Assembly: GCA_034211175.1 (NCBI GenBank)
Contig: JAXHUH010000047.1
Location: 1 to 36,517, forward strand
Reading direction: 5' to 3'
DNA: 36,517 nt
From: JAXHUH01 sp034211175
GTDB taxonomy: Bacteria > Actinomycetota > Acidimicrobiia > Acidimicrobiales > CAIXPF01
A program made the position numbers and the translations under genes. The notes beneath the pieces were generated by a model, which saw nothing but the letters and a program-made list of their open reading frames with translations, was not told where the DNA came from and ran no database searches. The stretch's first letter is position 1. Each line of letters opens with the position of its first letter. Of the stretch, positions 1 through 7,838 are shown one piece after another.

Positions 1-1
1 C

Positions 2-790
2 GTGTCGGCGCTCGTCCTCCACACGGCCGCCGTGGTCTGGCTCGCGCTGTGCTTCGGCCGTGCGGTCGGGGCGTTGTCCGCCGCCGGTGCCGGCCTCGCC
101 GGCTGGATCGTCGACGTGTCCCACGAGCACGCGGTGCTCGGCGTGGAGGTCGTGTCCCTCAACGCCACCCTTCGGTCGCTCGCCCTCGTCGGCGTCGCCC
201 TGGTCGCCGCGACGCTCGGCGCCGCGCTCGTCGAGCTCGATCGCCTCGCCGGGCGTGACCAGCTCACCGGTCTCGCCAACCGGCGGGCCGTGGCCGACCG
301 TCTGGGCGCCGACGTTGCCCGGGCACGCGCCGACGGGGTGCCGCTGGCGGTGCTGCGCTTCGACCTCGACGGGCTCGAGGCCGTGAACGACACGCTCGGC
401 CATCCCGCGGGGGACGCACTGATCATGACGTTCGCCGATCGGCTCACGGCCGTGATCGACGACGGGGGCATCGTGGGGCGGATGGGCGGTGACGAGTTCG
501 TCGCCATCGTGGTGGGAGCGGACCGCCAGCGGGTCGCCGACCTGGTTCGCACCGCGCTGGACGGCCCGGTCGCCTGTACTGCCGGAGCGGTCGTGTGGCG
601 TGACGAACCCGGCCGACGCGACGCCGCGGTGGACGAGGACGACGACCACGACTGGGCACTGTCGGAGGCCGACGTCCTGCTGTGCCGAGCCAAGCGGGCT
701 CGCGTCGGTGCGCTGGTCGAGGAGCGCACCTGGCCCCGATCGCACCGGCACCGGGCGCGATCGGCGGGGTCGTACCCGACGGCCGCCTAG
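2..790 (+). CDS. GGDEF-domain diguanylate cyclase, 5'-truncated by window edge
   Basis: The C-terminal half is a GGDEF domain, which makes cyclic di-GMP from two GTP. It opens with DQLTGLANRR (about residue 86) and carries an intact signature, GGDEF, at residues 162-166 of the visible part. The substrate-side motif FDLDGLEAVND is also present. The first 75 residues are hydrophobic and look like the last membrane helices of a sensor region. The domain end is shortened and acidic (DEDDDHD near residue 211). No RxxD inhibitory site is obvious before the signature. The frame is open to the window edge, so the GTG at position 2 is probably internal and the true start lies upstream. The stop overlaps by 3-4 bp the stop of the convergent gene on the other strand. 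GGDEF identity is secure; activity and the sensed signal are inference. Confidence 0.88.
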   Translation: MSALVLHTAAVVWLALCFGRAVGALSAAGAGLAGWIVDVSHEHAVLGVEVVSLNATLRSLALVGVALVAATLGAALVELDRLAGRDQLTGLANRRAVADRLGADVARARADGVPLAVLRFDLDGLEAVNDTLGHPAGDALIMTFADRLTAVIDDGGIVGRMGGDEFVAIVVGADRQRVADLVRTALDGPVACTAGAVVWRDEPGRRDAAVDEDDDHDWALSEADVLLCRAKRARVGALVEERTWPRSHRHRARSAGSYPTAA

Positions 791-2856
791 CCGGCGGTGC
801 GGAGCAGGACGCGCACGAAGCGGGAGCCGGTGTCGTCGCCGTACTCCCAGTTGTTGCAGATGCCGACGCGGTTGATCGTGAACCGCCCGACGCCGGGATA
901 GACGTCGCTCAGCGCCCGGTGGAGCACCGGCTCGTCGCCCACGAGGGCCTGCCACCAGTTGCCGTCGAACGCCACCCGGAGGCGGTACTCGTTGCCCCAG
1001 GCGATCCGGCGCCCGACGTTGGTCCACACCGCGTCGTAGACCTCCTCGTACCCGTCGACCACGAAGAACGACGAGACCGACGTGCCGTCGTAGTCGTCGT
1101 CCAACCAGGTGCTCACGGTCACGAAGTTGGCCTCGTCCTGCCAGAAGACGACCCCGGCCCGGCCCTTCGCCCCCTCGCCCCGGGCGGTGCCCGGCGGGCG
1201 GACCGTGATCTCGACGTCGGCCGAGGCCGGGTGCTCCCACGGCACCGTGTACGCGATCCGGTTGCCCGTCGCCCGCAGCACCGTGTCGAGCTTCGCCGTC
1301 GGACTCGAGCGCGGGGGTGGCGGTTGGGGGACGACCACGCCGCCGTGGCCGTCGACGTGGTAGGGGAGCCGCCCCAGCGTCCGCTGCCACGTGCGGGTGC
1401 CGTCCGCCGCCGGCCGATCGTCGAGCGGCCCGGGCTCGAGGTCGAAGCGCTCGTCGAGCACGACGACGCCGCCGGTCGGGTCGACGTCGTCCTGTTGGGC
1501 CAGCGCCGCCGGCGTCTCGATCTCCCGGGGGTGGGCCTCGAGGTCGTGCACGACGCCGGACGCGTGGATCACCGCGAGGCCGGTGGCGTGTGTGCCGGTG
1601 TCCTCACCGGCCGGGCCGCGGAGGTCGCCGTCGAAGATCGGTCGGCCGTCGACGCACACCAGGACCCGGTCGCCGTCGTCGAGCACCTGCACGGCGCGGT
1701 CACCGGTCGGCGCCAGCGCGCTCTCGTGGCGGTCGACGACCTCACCTCCGGCGCGGACCTCGAGCTCGGCCCGACCATGCTGGAGGTGCAGGAACCAGCC
1801 GTCGGTGCCCCGCACCCGCCAGCCGAGCCCACCGGCGCCGTGGACCCGGGCGTGCACCAGCCCCGAGGGCCGACCGGGGTCGGCGACGAGCCAGCCGTCG
1901 TGGCCGGCGCGCCACGCGGGGCCGACCTCACCGCTGCCGTCGGCGGCGGGCCGGCGGTCGGCCAGGTGGGCGGACGTGTACCACTGCGCCAGCTCGGCGA
2001 CGTCCGCGGCGCGCACGTCCCGGACACGGGTGTCGACGCCCCAGCCGACCTGGCCGAGCACGCTCTGGTGCACGCCCGCCCAGACGGTCGCGGCGTCGCC
2101 GACGTCGCTGATGCCGACCGGGCGGAGCCGCGGCGGGGCGACCGTGCCCGCGACCCGTGGGAGCGACGCCACGTAGTGGATCGCGCCGCGGTCGCGCAGC
2201 ACGACGACGTGGTGCAGGGGGACGTTCTGGAGGCTGCGGACCGCGGGGATGCGTGCGTCACCCACCGCGACGCCGAGCACCGCGTTGTCGCCGCCCGTCG
2301 CGCGGACGACGAACCCGTTGCCGCCGCCGAGCGCGTCGGTCGGGGCCTCCGAGCCGAGCCAGCCGACCGCGAGGTTCTCGTCGAGCGCCCGGCCCCGGTC
2401 GTGGGCCCGCTCGGCGCCCGAGCGGACCGCCAGGCGGTGACGCAGCGACTCGCGGCCGGGTCGGCCCCGCCAACGCAGCAGGTGGGCCGGCACCGGTTCG
2501 TTCTGCATGCCCCGCGCCCACTGCAGGAGCCAGCGGGGGAGGCTGGGCCAGCGGTCGGTGTTCTCCGAGCCGTTGTGGCCGTTGGCGAGGTGGACGGCGA
2601 CGGCGAGCCCGGCGCGGCGCTCGAACGGGCCGTAGGCCAGCACCGACCGTCCCCAGCCCGGCTCGATCAGCGGGCGGATGCGGGCCGCGCCGCCGTCGGA
2701 GCCGATCGCCCCCTCGACGTCGCGTCCGCCCCGCCTGATGCGACCGTGCCCGCCGACCCCGACGACCCGGCCCGGGGCCCGATCGTCGGTGAACTCGTCC
2801 ACGAGCAGCGGTGCGCCGGTCGTCGCGGCCTCGTCTCTCGCATGCTCGATCGCCAC
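787..2856 (-). CDS. Large protein with two lectin/glucanase-like (ConA-type) segments, unknown function
   Basis: 689 residues, no signal peptide or membrane segment. I do not recognise a named family. Two stretches have the look of concanavalin-A/laminin-G jelly rolls: about residues 330-450 (…AELEVRAGGEV…RVLVCVDGRPIFDGDL) and about 460-689 (VVLDERFD … GRAGVVFWQDEANFVTV … YRLRVAFDGNWWQALVGDEPV). The second resembles the glycan-binding domain used by some glycoside hydrolases. The N-terminal third is Arg/Gly rich with no recognised fold, and no catalytic motif is evident. The start is GTG: no good ribosome site precedes it, but a CACACT hexamer sits 6 nt upstream, matching the leaderless pattern seen elsewhere here. 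It is convergent with the GGDEF gene and divergent from the small membrane-protein pair. A role in carbohydrate binding is only a guess. Confidence 0.75.
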   Translation of the reverse strand: MAIEHARDEAATTGAPLLVDEFTDDRAPGRVVGVGGHGRIRRGGRDVEGAIGSDGGAARIRPLIEPGWGRSVLAYGPFERRAGLAVAVHLANGHNGSENTDRWPSLPRWLLQWARGMQNEPVPAHLLRWRGRPGRESLRHRLAVRSGAERAHDRGRALDENLAVGWLGSEAPTDALGGGNGFVVRATGGDNAVLGVAVGDARIPAVRSLQNVPLHHVVVLRDRGAIHYVASLPRVAGTVAPPRLRPVGISDVGDAATVWAGVHQSVLGQVGWGVDTRVRDVRAADVAELAQWYTSAHLADRRPAADGSGEVGPAWRAGHDGWLVADPGRPSGLVHARVHGAGGLGWRVRGTDGWFLHLQHGRAELEVRAGGEVVDRHESALAPTGDRAVQVLDDGDRVLVCVDGRPIFDGDLRGPAGEDTGTHATGLAVIHASGVVHDLEAHPREIETPAALAQQDDVDPTGGVVVLDERFDLEPGPLDDRPAADGTRTWQRTLGRLPYHVDGHGGVVVPQPPPPRSSPTAKLDTVLRATGNRIAYTVPWEHPASADVEITVRPPGTARGEGAKGRAGVVFWQDEANFVTVSTWLDDDYDGTSVSSFFVVDGYEEVYDAVWTNVGRRIAWGNEYRLRVAFDGNWWQALVGDEPVLHRALSDVYPGVGRFTINRVGICNNWEYGDDTGSRFVRVLLRTAG

Positions 2857-2862
2857 GGGGAC

Positions 2863-2868
2863 AGTGTG
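2863..2868 (-). promoter_or_regulatory. Candidate -10 box (CACACT), leaderless start
   Basis: CACACT on the minus strand lies 6 nt before the GTG at 2856. The spacing implies transcription starts at or within a base or two of the start codon. The hexamer deviates from TAnnnT at position 1, so this is weaker than the glpX example. Confidence 0.35.
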
Positions 2869-3012
2869 GCGGCGGGCCCCTCCGAACCGGTCGGAGAACC
2901 GTCAGATTCCCCGCTTCCGCGGTGGTGGGTGTTTGCCCGGGCCCGGTCCGGGAACCAGGTGGACGAGCGAGGTGACCGCCACGATGTCCGGGGGTACGCA
3001 CGAGGTGGAGCG

Positions 3013-3207
3013 ATGAGCGTGCTGTGGGCCGTTGTGGTGTTCGTCGTGTTCGGCGCGCTCGCGCTCGCCATGACCGCACTGGCGGTGAAGCAGTGGCGAG
3101 CGGCGAACGACGGCACCGATCGGCTCTTGACGGGCCAGATGGTCGTTCCGATCGCCCTCGCGGTGGGTGTGGCCGTCGCCGGCCTCTCCATGATCCTGTT
3201 CGGGTGA
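3013..3207 (+). CDS. Small two-helix membrane protein
   Basis: 64 residues, too short for most gene finders. It starts at ATG 3013 with a GAGGTGGAG ribosome site a few bases upstream. Two hydrophobic helices are clear: residues about 3-24 (VLWAVVVFVVFGALALAMTALAV) split from residues about 42-63 by a hydrophilic loop containing KQWRAANDGTD. No family is recognised. It is followed 19 nt later by another small membrane-protein gene in the same direction, so the two are probably co-transcribed and may act together. The long frame extending upstream of 3013 is antisense to the lectin-like gene and is not real. Confidence 0.65.
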   Translation: MSVLWAVVVFVVFGALALAMTALAVKQWRAANDGTDRLLTGQMVVPIALAVGVAVAGLSMILFG

Positions 3208-3226
3208 AGCGGATGGCGCAGCTGCG

Positions 3227-3442
3227 ATGAGGGCGACCGTGCGACAGGTGCTGGCCCTCGGTTGCCTCATGGCGATCGCGGGCTCGTTGTTCGAGGTCTA
3301 CCTCCGCTACGACCAGCTCGCCTCGGCGAACGACGTGGCACGCGCCCTGGCCCATGGCGCCCTGTTCGGGTTCCTCCTCGGACCGTTCCTCTACGCGTTC
3401 GAGCTCCTGTGGCGGACGATCAGCGAACGACCAGGTCGGTGA
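3227..3442 (+). CDS. Small membrane protein, second of a pair
   Basis: 71 residues with two hydrophobic segments: about 7-26 (QVLALGCLMAIAGSLFEVYL) and about 44-63 (GALFGFLLGPFLYAFELLW). Charged residues sit between and after them. No family is recognised. Its ribosome site is weak (AAGCGGATGG), consistent with coupling to the small membrane gene that ends 19 nt upstream. The 3' end overlaps the stop of the convergent polyphosphate kinase gene by 23 bp, so the two transcripts must share sequence there. Confidence 0.6.
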   Translation: MRATVRQVLALGCLMAIAGSLFEVYLRYDQLASANDVARALAHGALFGFLLGPFLYAFELLWRTISERPGR

Positions 3443-4229
3443 TTCCCTCGGCCGGGGGTGGGTAGCGCAGGTCCAGGCCCTCGAGCGTGTCGACGAGGGC
3501 CTGGCCGATGACGATGTTGCGGAACCACTTCCGGTCGGCCGGCACCACGTACCACGGTGCCCACTCGGTGCTGGTCTCGGTGATCGCCTCCTCGAACGCC
3601 GCCTGGTAGTCGTCCCACCGCTTCCGCTCGTCGATGTCGCCCGGGTCGAACTTCCAGTGCTTGGACGGGTCGTCGATCCGGTCCTGGAGCCGTTCGCGCT
3701 GCTCGTCGTGGGAGATGTGGAGGAAGAACTTGCGGATCGTGGTGCCCTCCTCGGCCAGCATCCGCTCCCACTCCCGGATGTGGCGGTACCGCCGACGCCA
3801 GCGGTCCTCGTCCACGAGCGAGTGGACCCGCACGACGAGCACGTCCTCGTAGTGGGACCGGTTGAACACCGCGATCTCACCGTCGCCCGGGGTGCGGGCA
3901 TGGGCCCGCCACAGGTAGTCGTGGGCCCGCTCGAGCGTCGAGGGCTGGCGGAACCCGTGGACCTTCACCCCCTGCGGGTTCGTGTGGTGGAAGACGTGGC
4001 GGATGGTCGAGTCCTTGCCACCGGTGTCCATCGCCTGGAGGACGACCAGCACCTTGTGGCGCCCGTCGGCCCAGAACAGGCGCTGGAGCTCGGACAGGCG
4101 CTCGGCGAGGCCGGTGGCGAGGCGCTTGCCCTCGGTCTTCGAGCCGTCGAAGCCGACCTTCTTGCGGGTGCTGCGGTCGGCGATGTTCGCCGCGGTGCCG
4201 GGTTCGACGAGGAAGGGCGAGGTGTCCAT
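3420..4229 (-). CDS. Polyphosphate kinase 2 (PPK2) family protein
   Basis: 269 residues, the usual length for a one-domain PPK2, which moves phosphate between polyphosphate and nucleotides in the cytoplasm. The Walker A loop AMDTGGKDST is at residues 66-75 and the Walker B region FNRSHYEDVL at about 122-131. A lid segment, HWKFDPGDIDERKRW, lies near residue 190. The motif STEWAPWYVVPADRKWFRN near the C-terminus is diagnostic. The Asn in FNRSHYEDV, where class I enzymes have Asp (FDRSWYNR), points to the class III type that phosphorylates AMP and ADP; that subclass call is from memory of the family and tentative. It starts at ATG 4229. A weak GACCAT hexamer lies 6 nt upstream, possibly another leaderless start. 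It runs divergent to the phosphoesterase/GNAT gene. Confidence 0.93.
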   Translation of the reverse strand: MDTSPFLVEPGTAANIADRSTRKKVGFDGSKTEGKRLATGLAERLSELQRLFWADGRHKVLVVLQAMDTGGKDSTIRHVFHHTNPQGVKVHGFRQPSTLERAHDYLWRAHARTPGDGEIAVFNRSHYEDVLVVRVHSLVDEDRWRRRYRHIREWERMLAEEGTTIRKFFLHISHDEQRERLQDRIDDPSKHWKFDPGDIDERKRWDDYQAAFEEAITETSTEWAPWYVVPADRKWFRNIVIGQALVDTLEGLDLRYPPPAEGITDLVVR

Positions 4230-4300
4230 GCCGCCATGGTCGCATCCCGGCCGCCGCCCGAGGTGGTGGTGGTGTGCCCGATGCCGGTGGGCCGCCCCGG

Positions 4301-4306
4301 TACCCT
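4301..4306 (+). promoter_or_regulatory. Candidate -10 box (TACCCT), leaderless start
   Basis: TACCCT lies 6 nt before the GTG at 4313 and no ribosome site is present, so the message probably begins at the start codon. This decides the start against the upstream GTG at 4274. Confidence 0.45.
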
Positions 4307-4312
4307 CGCCGC

Positions 4313-5308
4313 GTGGCCCGCATCCGCCTGGGAGCCGTCGTCGTGGCCGAGGGCCGCCTCGAGACCGAGCTCGACGGCCTGCGCCGGGCGCTGGGTGACG
4401 AGGGGATCGGGCGGGTGCCGCCCCACGTCACGTTGGTGCCACCGGTCAACGTCCGCCACGGCGACCGGGCCAGCGCGCTCGGTGTCCTGCGGGCCGCGGC
4501 CGCCGCGACCGAGCCGTTCACGCTCGGGCTCGGCCCGGCCAGGACGTTCCTCCCCGAGACCCCGGTCGTCTTCCTCGCCGTCGGCGGCGACGAGCGCTCG
4601 GGTGCCGCCGACGACGCGACCGGTCGGGGCGCCGACATGATCGGTGCGCTGCGCGATCGCGTCTTCCGGGCGCCGCTCGCCCGCGAGCTGACCTACGACT
4701 TCGTGCCCCACCTCACGCTCGTCCCCGACGCCGCGCCCGACCGCATCGAGGCCGCGGTGGCCGCCCTCGCCGACTACCGGGCCACGATGGCGGTGCGCCG
4801 GCTCGTGCTGCTCCAGGAACGGATGCTCGACGGCGGTGGCCGGGTGTGGGAGCCGTGGGCCGACGCGCTGCTCGACGCCGAGGCGGTCGTCGGCCGCGGC
4901 GGGCTGGAGCTGGTGCTCACCGGCTCGACGATCGTCGACCCCGAGGCAGCGGCGATGGTCGGGGCCGAGCTCGACGGGCACCGGTTGCCCGACGGCTGGC
5001 GCCGAGCGCCCGGGCGGATCGTGGTGACCGCCCGCCGCGACCGCGAGGTCGTCGGCGTGGCCCGGGCGACCGTCGGGCCGGACGACGCGCGTCTCGACCT
5101 GCTGCTCGTGGCCCGGGCCCACCGTGACGAGGGCGTCGGCAGCCAGCTCGTCGCCCGGCTGCTCGCGCTCGTCGGTCGCCCGGTCACCGCCCGGCGCCCG
5201 CCGGGCGACCGGATCGGCGCGTTCCTCGCCGGACGCGGCTGGCGGCTCCGGGGCACGCTCGAGCTCGCCGACGGTCGCTTCGACGACCTCGAGGCCCCGT
5301 TCGTCTGA
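4313..5308 (+). CDS. 2H phosphoesterase (LigT-like) fused to GNAT acetyltransferase
   Basis: 331 residues in two parts. Residues 1-190 form a 2H phosphoesterase (2'-5' RNA ligase superfamily) with both catalytic HxT motifs: PHVTLVPP (H38, T40) and PHLTLVPD (H133, T135). Members cleave or form 2',3'-cyclic phosphate or related phosphodiester bonds. Residues about 200-331 look like a compact GNAT N-acetyltransferase, with the acetyl-CoA loop ARAHRDEGVGSQLVARLL at about 268-285 standing for motif A (R/QxxGxG/A). The usual final strand (GRGWRLRGTLELADG) follows. Two substrates or a regulatory link between the halves are possible; neither substrate can be read from sequence. The GTG start at 4313 is chosen because the domain begins there and a TACCCT box lies 6 nt upstream. 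The phosphoesterase half is secure, the GNAT half likely. Confidence 0.85.
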   Translation: MARIRLGAVVVAEGRLETELDGLRRALGDEGIGRVPPHVTLVPPVNVRHGDRASALGVLRAAAAATEPFTLGLGPARTFLPETPVVFLAVGGDERSGAADDATGRGADMIGALRDRVFRAPLARELTYDFVPHLTLVPDAAPDRIEAAVAALADYRATMAVRRLVLLQERMLDGGGRVWEPWADALLDAEAVVGRGGLELVLTGSTIVDPEAAAMVGAELDGHRLPDGWRRAPGRIVVTARRDREVVGVARATVGPDDARLDLLLVARAHRDEGVGSQLVARLLALVGRPVTARRPPGDRIGAFLAGRGWRLRGTLELADGRFDDLEAPFV

Positions 5309-5348
5309 CCGGTGACGTCGACCCGCGCCACGGGCGACCGGCAGCGGC

Positions 5349-5354
5349 TACGGT
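5349..5354 (+). promoter_or_regulatory. Candidate -10 box (TACGGT)
   Basis: TACGGT lies about 37 nt before the GTG at 5392, which has its own GGAGGAG ribosome site. This gives a short normal leader rather than a leaderless message. No clear -35 box was seen. Confidence 0.3.
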
Positions 5355-5391
5355 CCGCCCGGGCAGTCGCGACAACCTGGAGGAGTCGACC

Positions 5392-5910
5392 GTGGCCGGC
5401 GCCGACCGGGTGATGATCGAGCCGCTGGTCCCGGCCCACGCCGAGCTCCTCTACGAGCCGCTGCGGGACGACCGCCTGTACCGCTACATCGACGAGCGGC
5501 CACCGTCGTCGCTCGACGCGCTCCGCCAGCGCTACGCGTTCCTCGCCACCGAGACCCTGCCCGACCGCGACGAGACGTGGCGCAACTGGCTCGCCCGTCG
5601 ACGCGACAACGGCGACGCGGTCGGGACGGTGCAGGCCACCATCCGCGACGGCGACTCGCCGGCGTCGATCGCCTACGTCTTCCTCCATCGGGCCTGGGGG
5701 CGCGGCTACGCCTCGGAGGCGGTCCGGATGATGCTGCGCGAGTTGGCCGAGGTCCACGGGGTCGCGACGGCCCAGGCCGAGATCGATCCGGGCAACGAGC
5801 GCTCGATCCGCCTCGTGCGGCGCCTCGGGTTCGAGCGCGCAGGGGCGGCCGGGACCGGCGAGCTCATCTACCGGACGGACCTCGCCGGGGCGCGGGAGAC
5901 GGACGATTGA
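5392..5910 (+). CDS. GNAT acetyltransferase, RimJ/RimL type
   Basis: 172 residues, typical for the RimJ/RimL branch of GNAT enzymes, which acetylate amino groups on protein N-termini or small molecules using acetyl-CoA. The N-terminal LVPAHAELLYEPLRDDRLYRYI matches the family opening. The acetyl-CoA loop RAWGRGYASEA (about residue 101) is intact, followed by the motif IDPGNERSIRLVRRLGFER (about residue 124), in which an Asn-Ser pair leads into the last helix. The GTG start at 5392 has GGAGGAG 6 nt upstream. It lies downstream of the phosphoesterase/GNAT fusion, 83 nt away with its own candidate promoter, so it is probably separate. The substrate is unknown. Confidence 0.88.
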   Translation: MAGADRVMIEPLVPAHAELLYEPLRDDRLYRYIDERPPSSLDALRQRYAFLATETLPDRDETWRNWLARRRDNGDAVGTVQATIRDGDSPASIAYVFLHRAWGRGYASEAVRMMLRELAEVHGVATAQAEIDPGNERSIRLVRRLGFERAGAAGTGELIYRTDLAGARETDD

Positions 5911-5967
5911 CCGGCGGCCGCCACCGGGCGTTCACCTGACGTTCGCCTTCGTGTCGACGCCGATCGA

Positions 5968-5973
5968 TACGTT
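5968..5973 (+). promoter_or_regulatory. Candidate -10 box (TACGTT)
   Basis: TACGTT lies about 45 nt before the membrane-protein start near 6021 and is the only TAnnnT hexamer in the gap. A weak TTCGCC lies 20 nt upstream. Confidence 0.3.
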
Positions 5974-6020
5974 GGCGTGGGTCCGCACGGCACGAGCGGC
6001 GAGCGGGAGAGGGCGGCGTG

Positions 6021-6539
6021 ATGATCCCCGAAGCGACGACGAGGGAGCCGATCGGCGGCCACGGCACGCCGCTCCGGTTCCTGGCCCCGACCGTGTGCGC
6101 GGTCGTCCTGCTCGTGCCGATCGCCGTGTTCGAGATCGTGGTCGACGTCCCCGTGCCCCGGGGCATCTACCTCGTCTACACCCCGGTCTCGGTGGCCGTC
6201 CTCGCCGCGGTGGTGGCGGAGAGCCGGCGCTGGACCCGGGGCTCGGCGCTCGCCGTTGCGCTCCTGGTGGTCGGGCTGGTCGTGCTCCACCTGGTGCCGT
6301 GGTCGTCGCGCAAGGCCTTCCTCGCCGACCTCGACCGGGTCGGGGTCGGCATGACGGCCGGCGAGGTCCGGGCGATCCTCGCCGACCACGAGCTGTTGGT
6401 CGACGAGGTCCACACCTCTGCAGACGGTGACGGCGTGCTCTCGTACCGCCACAGCAGCGTCGCCCGCTACGACGCCGACATCGGTGTCGTCACCTTCGAG
6501 GGCGGGGTCGTCGTCGGTACCGGGTTCCACCCCGACTGA
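6021..6539 (+). CDS. Membrane protein with C-terminal BamE/SmpA-like domain
   Basis: 172 residues from ATG 6021 (a GTG directly before it is an alternative). A GGGAGAGGGCGG stretch upstream can serve as ribosome site. Three hydrophobic helices occupy about residues 18-40, 50-65 and 75-95. The C-terminal 75 residues have the pattern of the BamE/SmpA fold: GVGMTAGEVRAILADHELL followed by strands ending IGVVTFEGGVVVGTGFHPD. In that family the GMT..EV..ILG turn leads into paired helices and a sheet. What this domain does in a monoderm actinomycete is unknown; the family name comes from outer-membrane assembly, which is not expected here. A strong hairpin follows the stop. Confidence 0.75.
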   Translation: MIPEATTREPIGGHGTPLRFLAPTVCAVVLLVPIAVFEIVVDVPVPRGIYLVYTPVSVAVLAAVVAESRRWTRGSALAVALLVVGLVVLHLVPWSSRKAFLADLDRVGVGMTAGEVRAILADHELLVDEVHTSADGDGVLSYRHSSVARYDADIGVVTFEGGVVVGTGFHPD

Positions 6540-6561
6540 GCGCCCGGCCCGAGGACGCGCA

Positions 6562-6589
6562 ACGGCCCGGTCCGCTCGGACCGGGCCGT
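6562..6589 (+). terminator. Hairpin, 12-bp perfect stem, no T-tract
   Basis: ACGGCCCGGTCC (6562-6573) pairs perfectly with 6578-6589 around a GCTC loop. It begins 23 nt after the stop of the membrane protein at 6539. There is no run of T afterwards. The symmetric position between convergent genes would let it serve both strands. Confidence 0.65.
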
Positions 6590-6605
6590 CGTCGTTCGTG
6601 ACTCT

Positions 6606-6685
6606 GTGTCGCTACATCGAGGTGTCGCTACATCGAGGTGACGCTACATCGAGGTGACGCTACATCGAGGTGTCGCTACATCGAG
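6606..6685. repeat. Five 16-bp tandem repeats at a gene's stop codon
   Basis: The unit GTG(T/A)CGCTACATCGAG occurs five times head to tail at 6606, 6622, 6638, 6654 and 6670, differing only at the fourth base. The last copy (6670-6685) contains the methyltransferase stop codon and its final Ser-Met codons on the minus strand. The other four copies are therefore duplications of the gene's own 3' end. Read on the minus strand every unit contains ATGTAG, a start codon directly followed by a stop. Confidence 0.95.
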
Positions 6686-7833
6686 GTGACGGTGGCGTCG
6701 CTGCCGAGGTCGCGCAGCGACTGGGTGATCTCCGCCTCGTAGAGCGGGTTCATGATCACCACGTTCTTCACCCCCGCCTCGACCGCGGCCTCGGGCCCGA
6801 CGACCGGCTGACCGGTGCCCGGCACGTGGAGGCCGTGCTTGTGCGGGTTGATGTCGACGACGTGGCTGACGTCGGCCCCGGCCTCGATGAGGTTGAGGAA
6901 CGTCACGCCCTTCGACCCGGCGCCCCAGATGGCGGTCGGGCCCTCGCCGACCATGGCGTCGAGCTTGCGGGTCCACGTGGTCCGCAGGGTCGAGAAGTGC
7001 TCCTCGAACCGGCCGACCAGCTCGCCGAGCTTGGCCAGCGCCGCCGCGTCGATCGTGGCGTCACCACCGGTCGCGCCGGGCTTGGCCTCGATCCACAGGT
7101 ACTGGTCGCCGAACGCACGGTCGATCTCGACGACCTCGAAGCCGGCTCGTTCGAACGTCCACTGCAGCGTCGGGGCCGCGAAGTACGAGTAGTGCTCGTA
7201 GATCAGGTCCCACACCGCGAGCTGCTCGACCATGTAGGTGGCGTCGGGCACCTCGAAGTAGACCGCGATGTCGTCACGCCCGCCCATCGAGGCGCGCACG
7301 CCCTCGACGAGCCCGGCCGGGTCCGGCACGTGCTCGAGCACGTGCTGGCAGATGACCAGGTCGGCGTCGATCTCGCGATCGGTCGGGTACATCTCGGCCA
7401 CGATCGAGATCGCGTCGGACTCCGGGGCCCGGGCCGGGTCGTGGCTCGGGTCGTAGCCGACGCCGGTGTTGCCACCGGCCTCGCACAGCATGGCCATGAA
7501 GTTCCCGCTGCCCGCGCCGATCTCGACGATCCGCTTGCCCCGCAGGTCGTAGCGGCTCACCAGCCGGTCGGTCAGGGTCTTCGCGAACTCCTGGAACCGG
7601 GGCGAGAAGTGCAGCGAGTTCTCGTACTGCGGCGAGTACGCCGTCAGCTCCGGGTCGAACGCCCGGTTGTACAGGTACCCCGTGGACGGGATGTACGCCA
7701 GGTCGATGTCACCGCAGGGCGCCGCCTTCGCCTCGGAGGCCGTGGGGAAGAGGGCGTTGCAGAAGACCGGGACCTGGTCGATGCGCAGGACCGGCTGGAC
7801 CGGCCCGTCGCCGACGAGGGGGTCGCCGCTCAC
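6676..7833 (-). CDS. Sugar C-methyltransferase, SAM-dependent
   Basis: 385 residues, three parts as in the TylCIII/NovU group that methylate carbon atoms of nucleotide-bound deoxysugars. An N-terminal segment (residues 15-75) corresponds to the zinc-binding domain but keeps only two obvious cysteines (C25, C40). The SAM-binding core has motif I VEIGAGSGNF at 103-112 and the acidic end DADLVICQHVLEHVPDP. The C-terminal domain has the second Rossmann-like motif IWGAGSKGVTFLNLI typical of this group. The start is the GTG at 7833, 5 nt after the stop of the cytidylyltransferase gene; longer starts would run into that gene. The two genes form an operon, so the substrate is probably a CDP-activated 6-deoxyhexose. 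The stop lies inside the last of five tandem repeats. Confidence 0.88.
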   Translation of the reverse strand: MSGDPLVGDGPVQPVLRIDQVPVFCNALFPTASEAKAAPCGDIDLAYIPSTGYLYNRAFDPELTAYSPQYENSLHFSPRFQEFAKTLTDRLVSRYDLRGKRIVEIGAGSGNFMAMLCEAGGNTGVGYDPSHDPARAPESDAISIVAEMYPTDREIDADLVICQHVLEHVPDPAGLVEGVRASMGGRDDIAVYFEVPDATYMVEQLAVWDLIYEHYSYFAAPTLQWTFERAGFEVVEIDRAFGDQYLWIEAKPGATGGDATIDAAALAKLGELVGRFEEHFSTLRTTWTRKLDAMVGEGPTAIWGAGSKGVTFLNLIEAGADVSHVVDINPHKHGLHVPGTGQPVVGPEAAVEAGVKNVVIMNPLYEAEITQSLRDLGSDATVTSM

Positions 7834-7838
7834 GTCCG

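Noticed and set aside
682..3012. Plus-strand open frame leading into the small membrane protein
   Set aside because: It is antisense to the lectin-like gene; the real start is ATG 3013 with its own ribosome site.
6606..6685. Possible CRISPR array
   Set aside because: Units are directly adjacent with no unique spacers and only 16 bp long; it is a tandem repeat.
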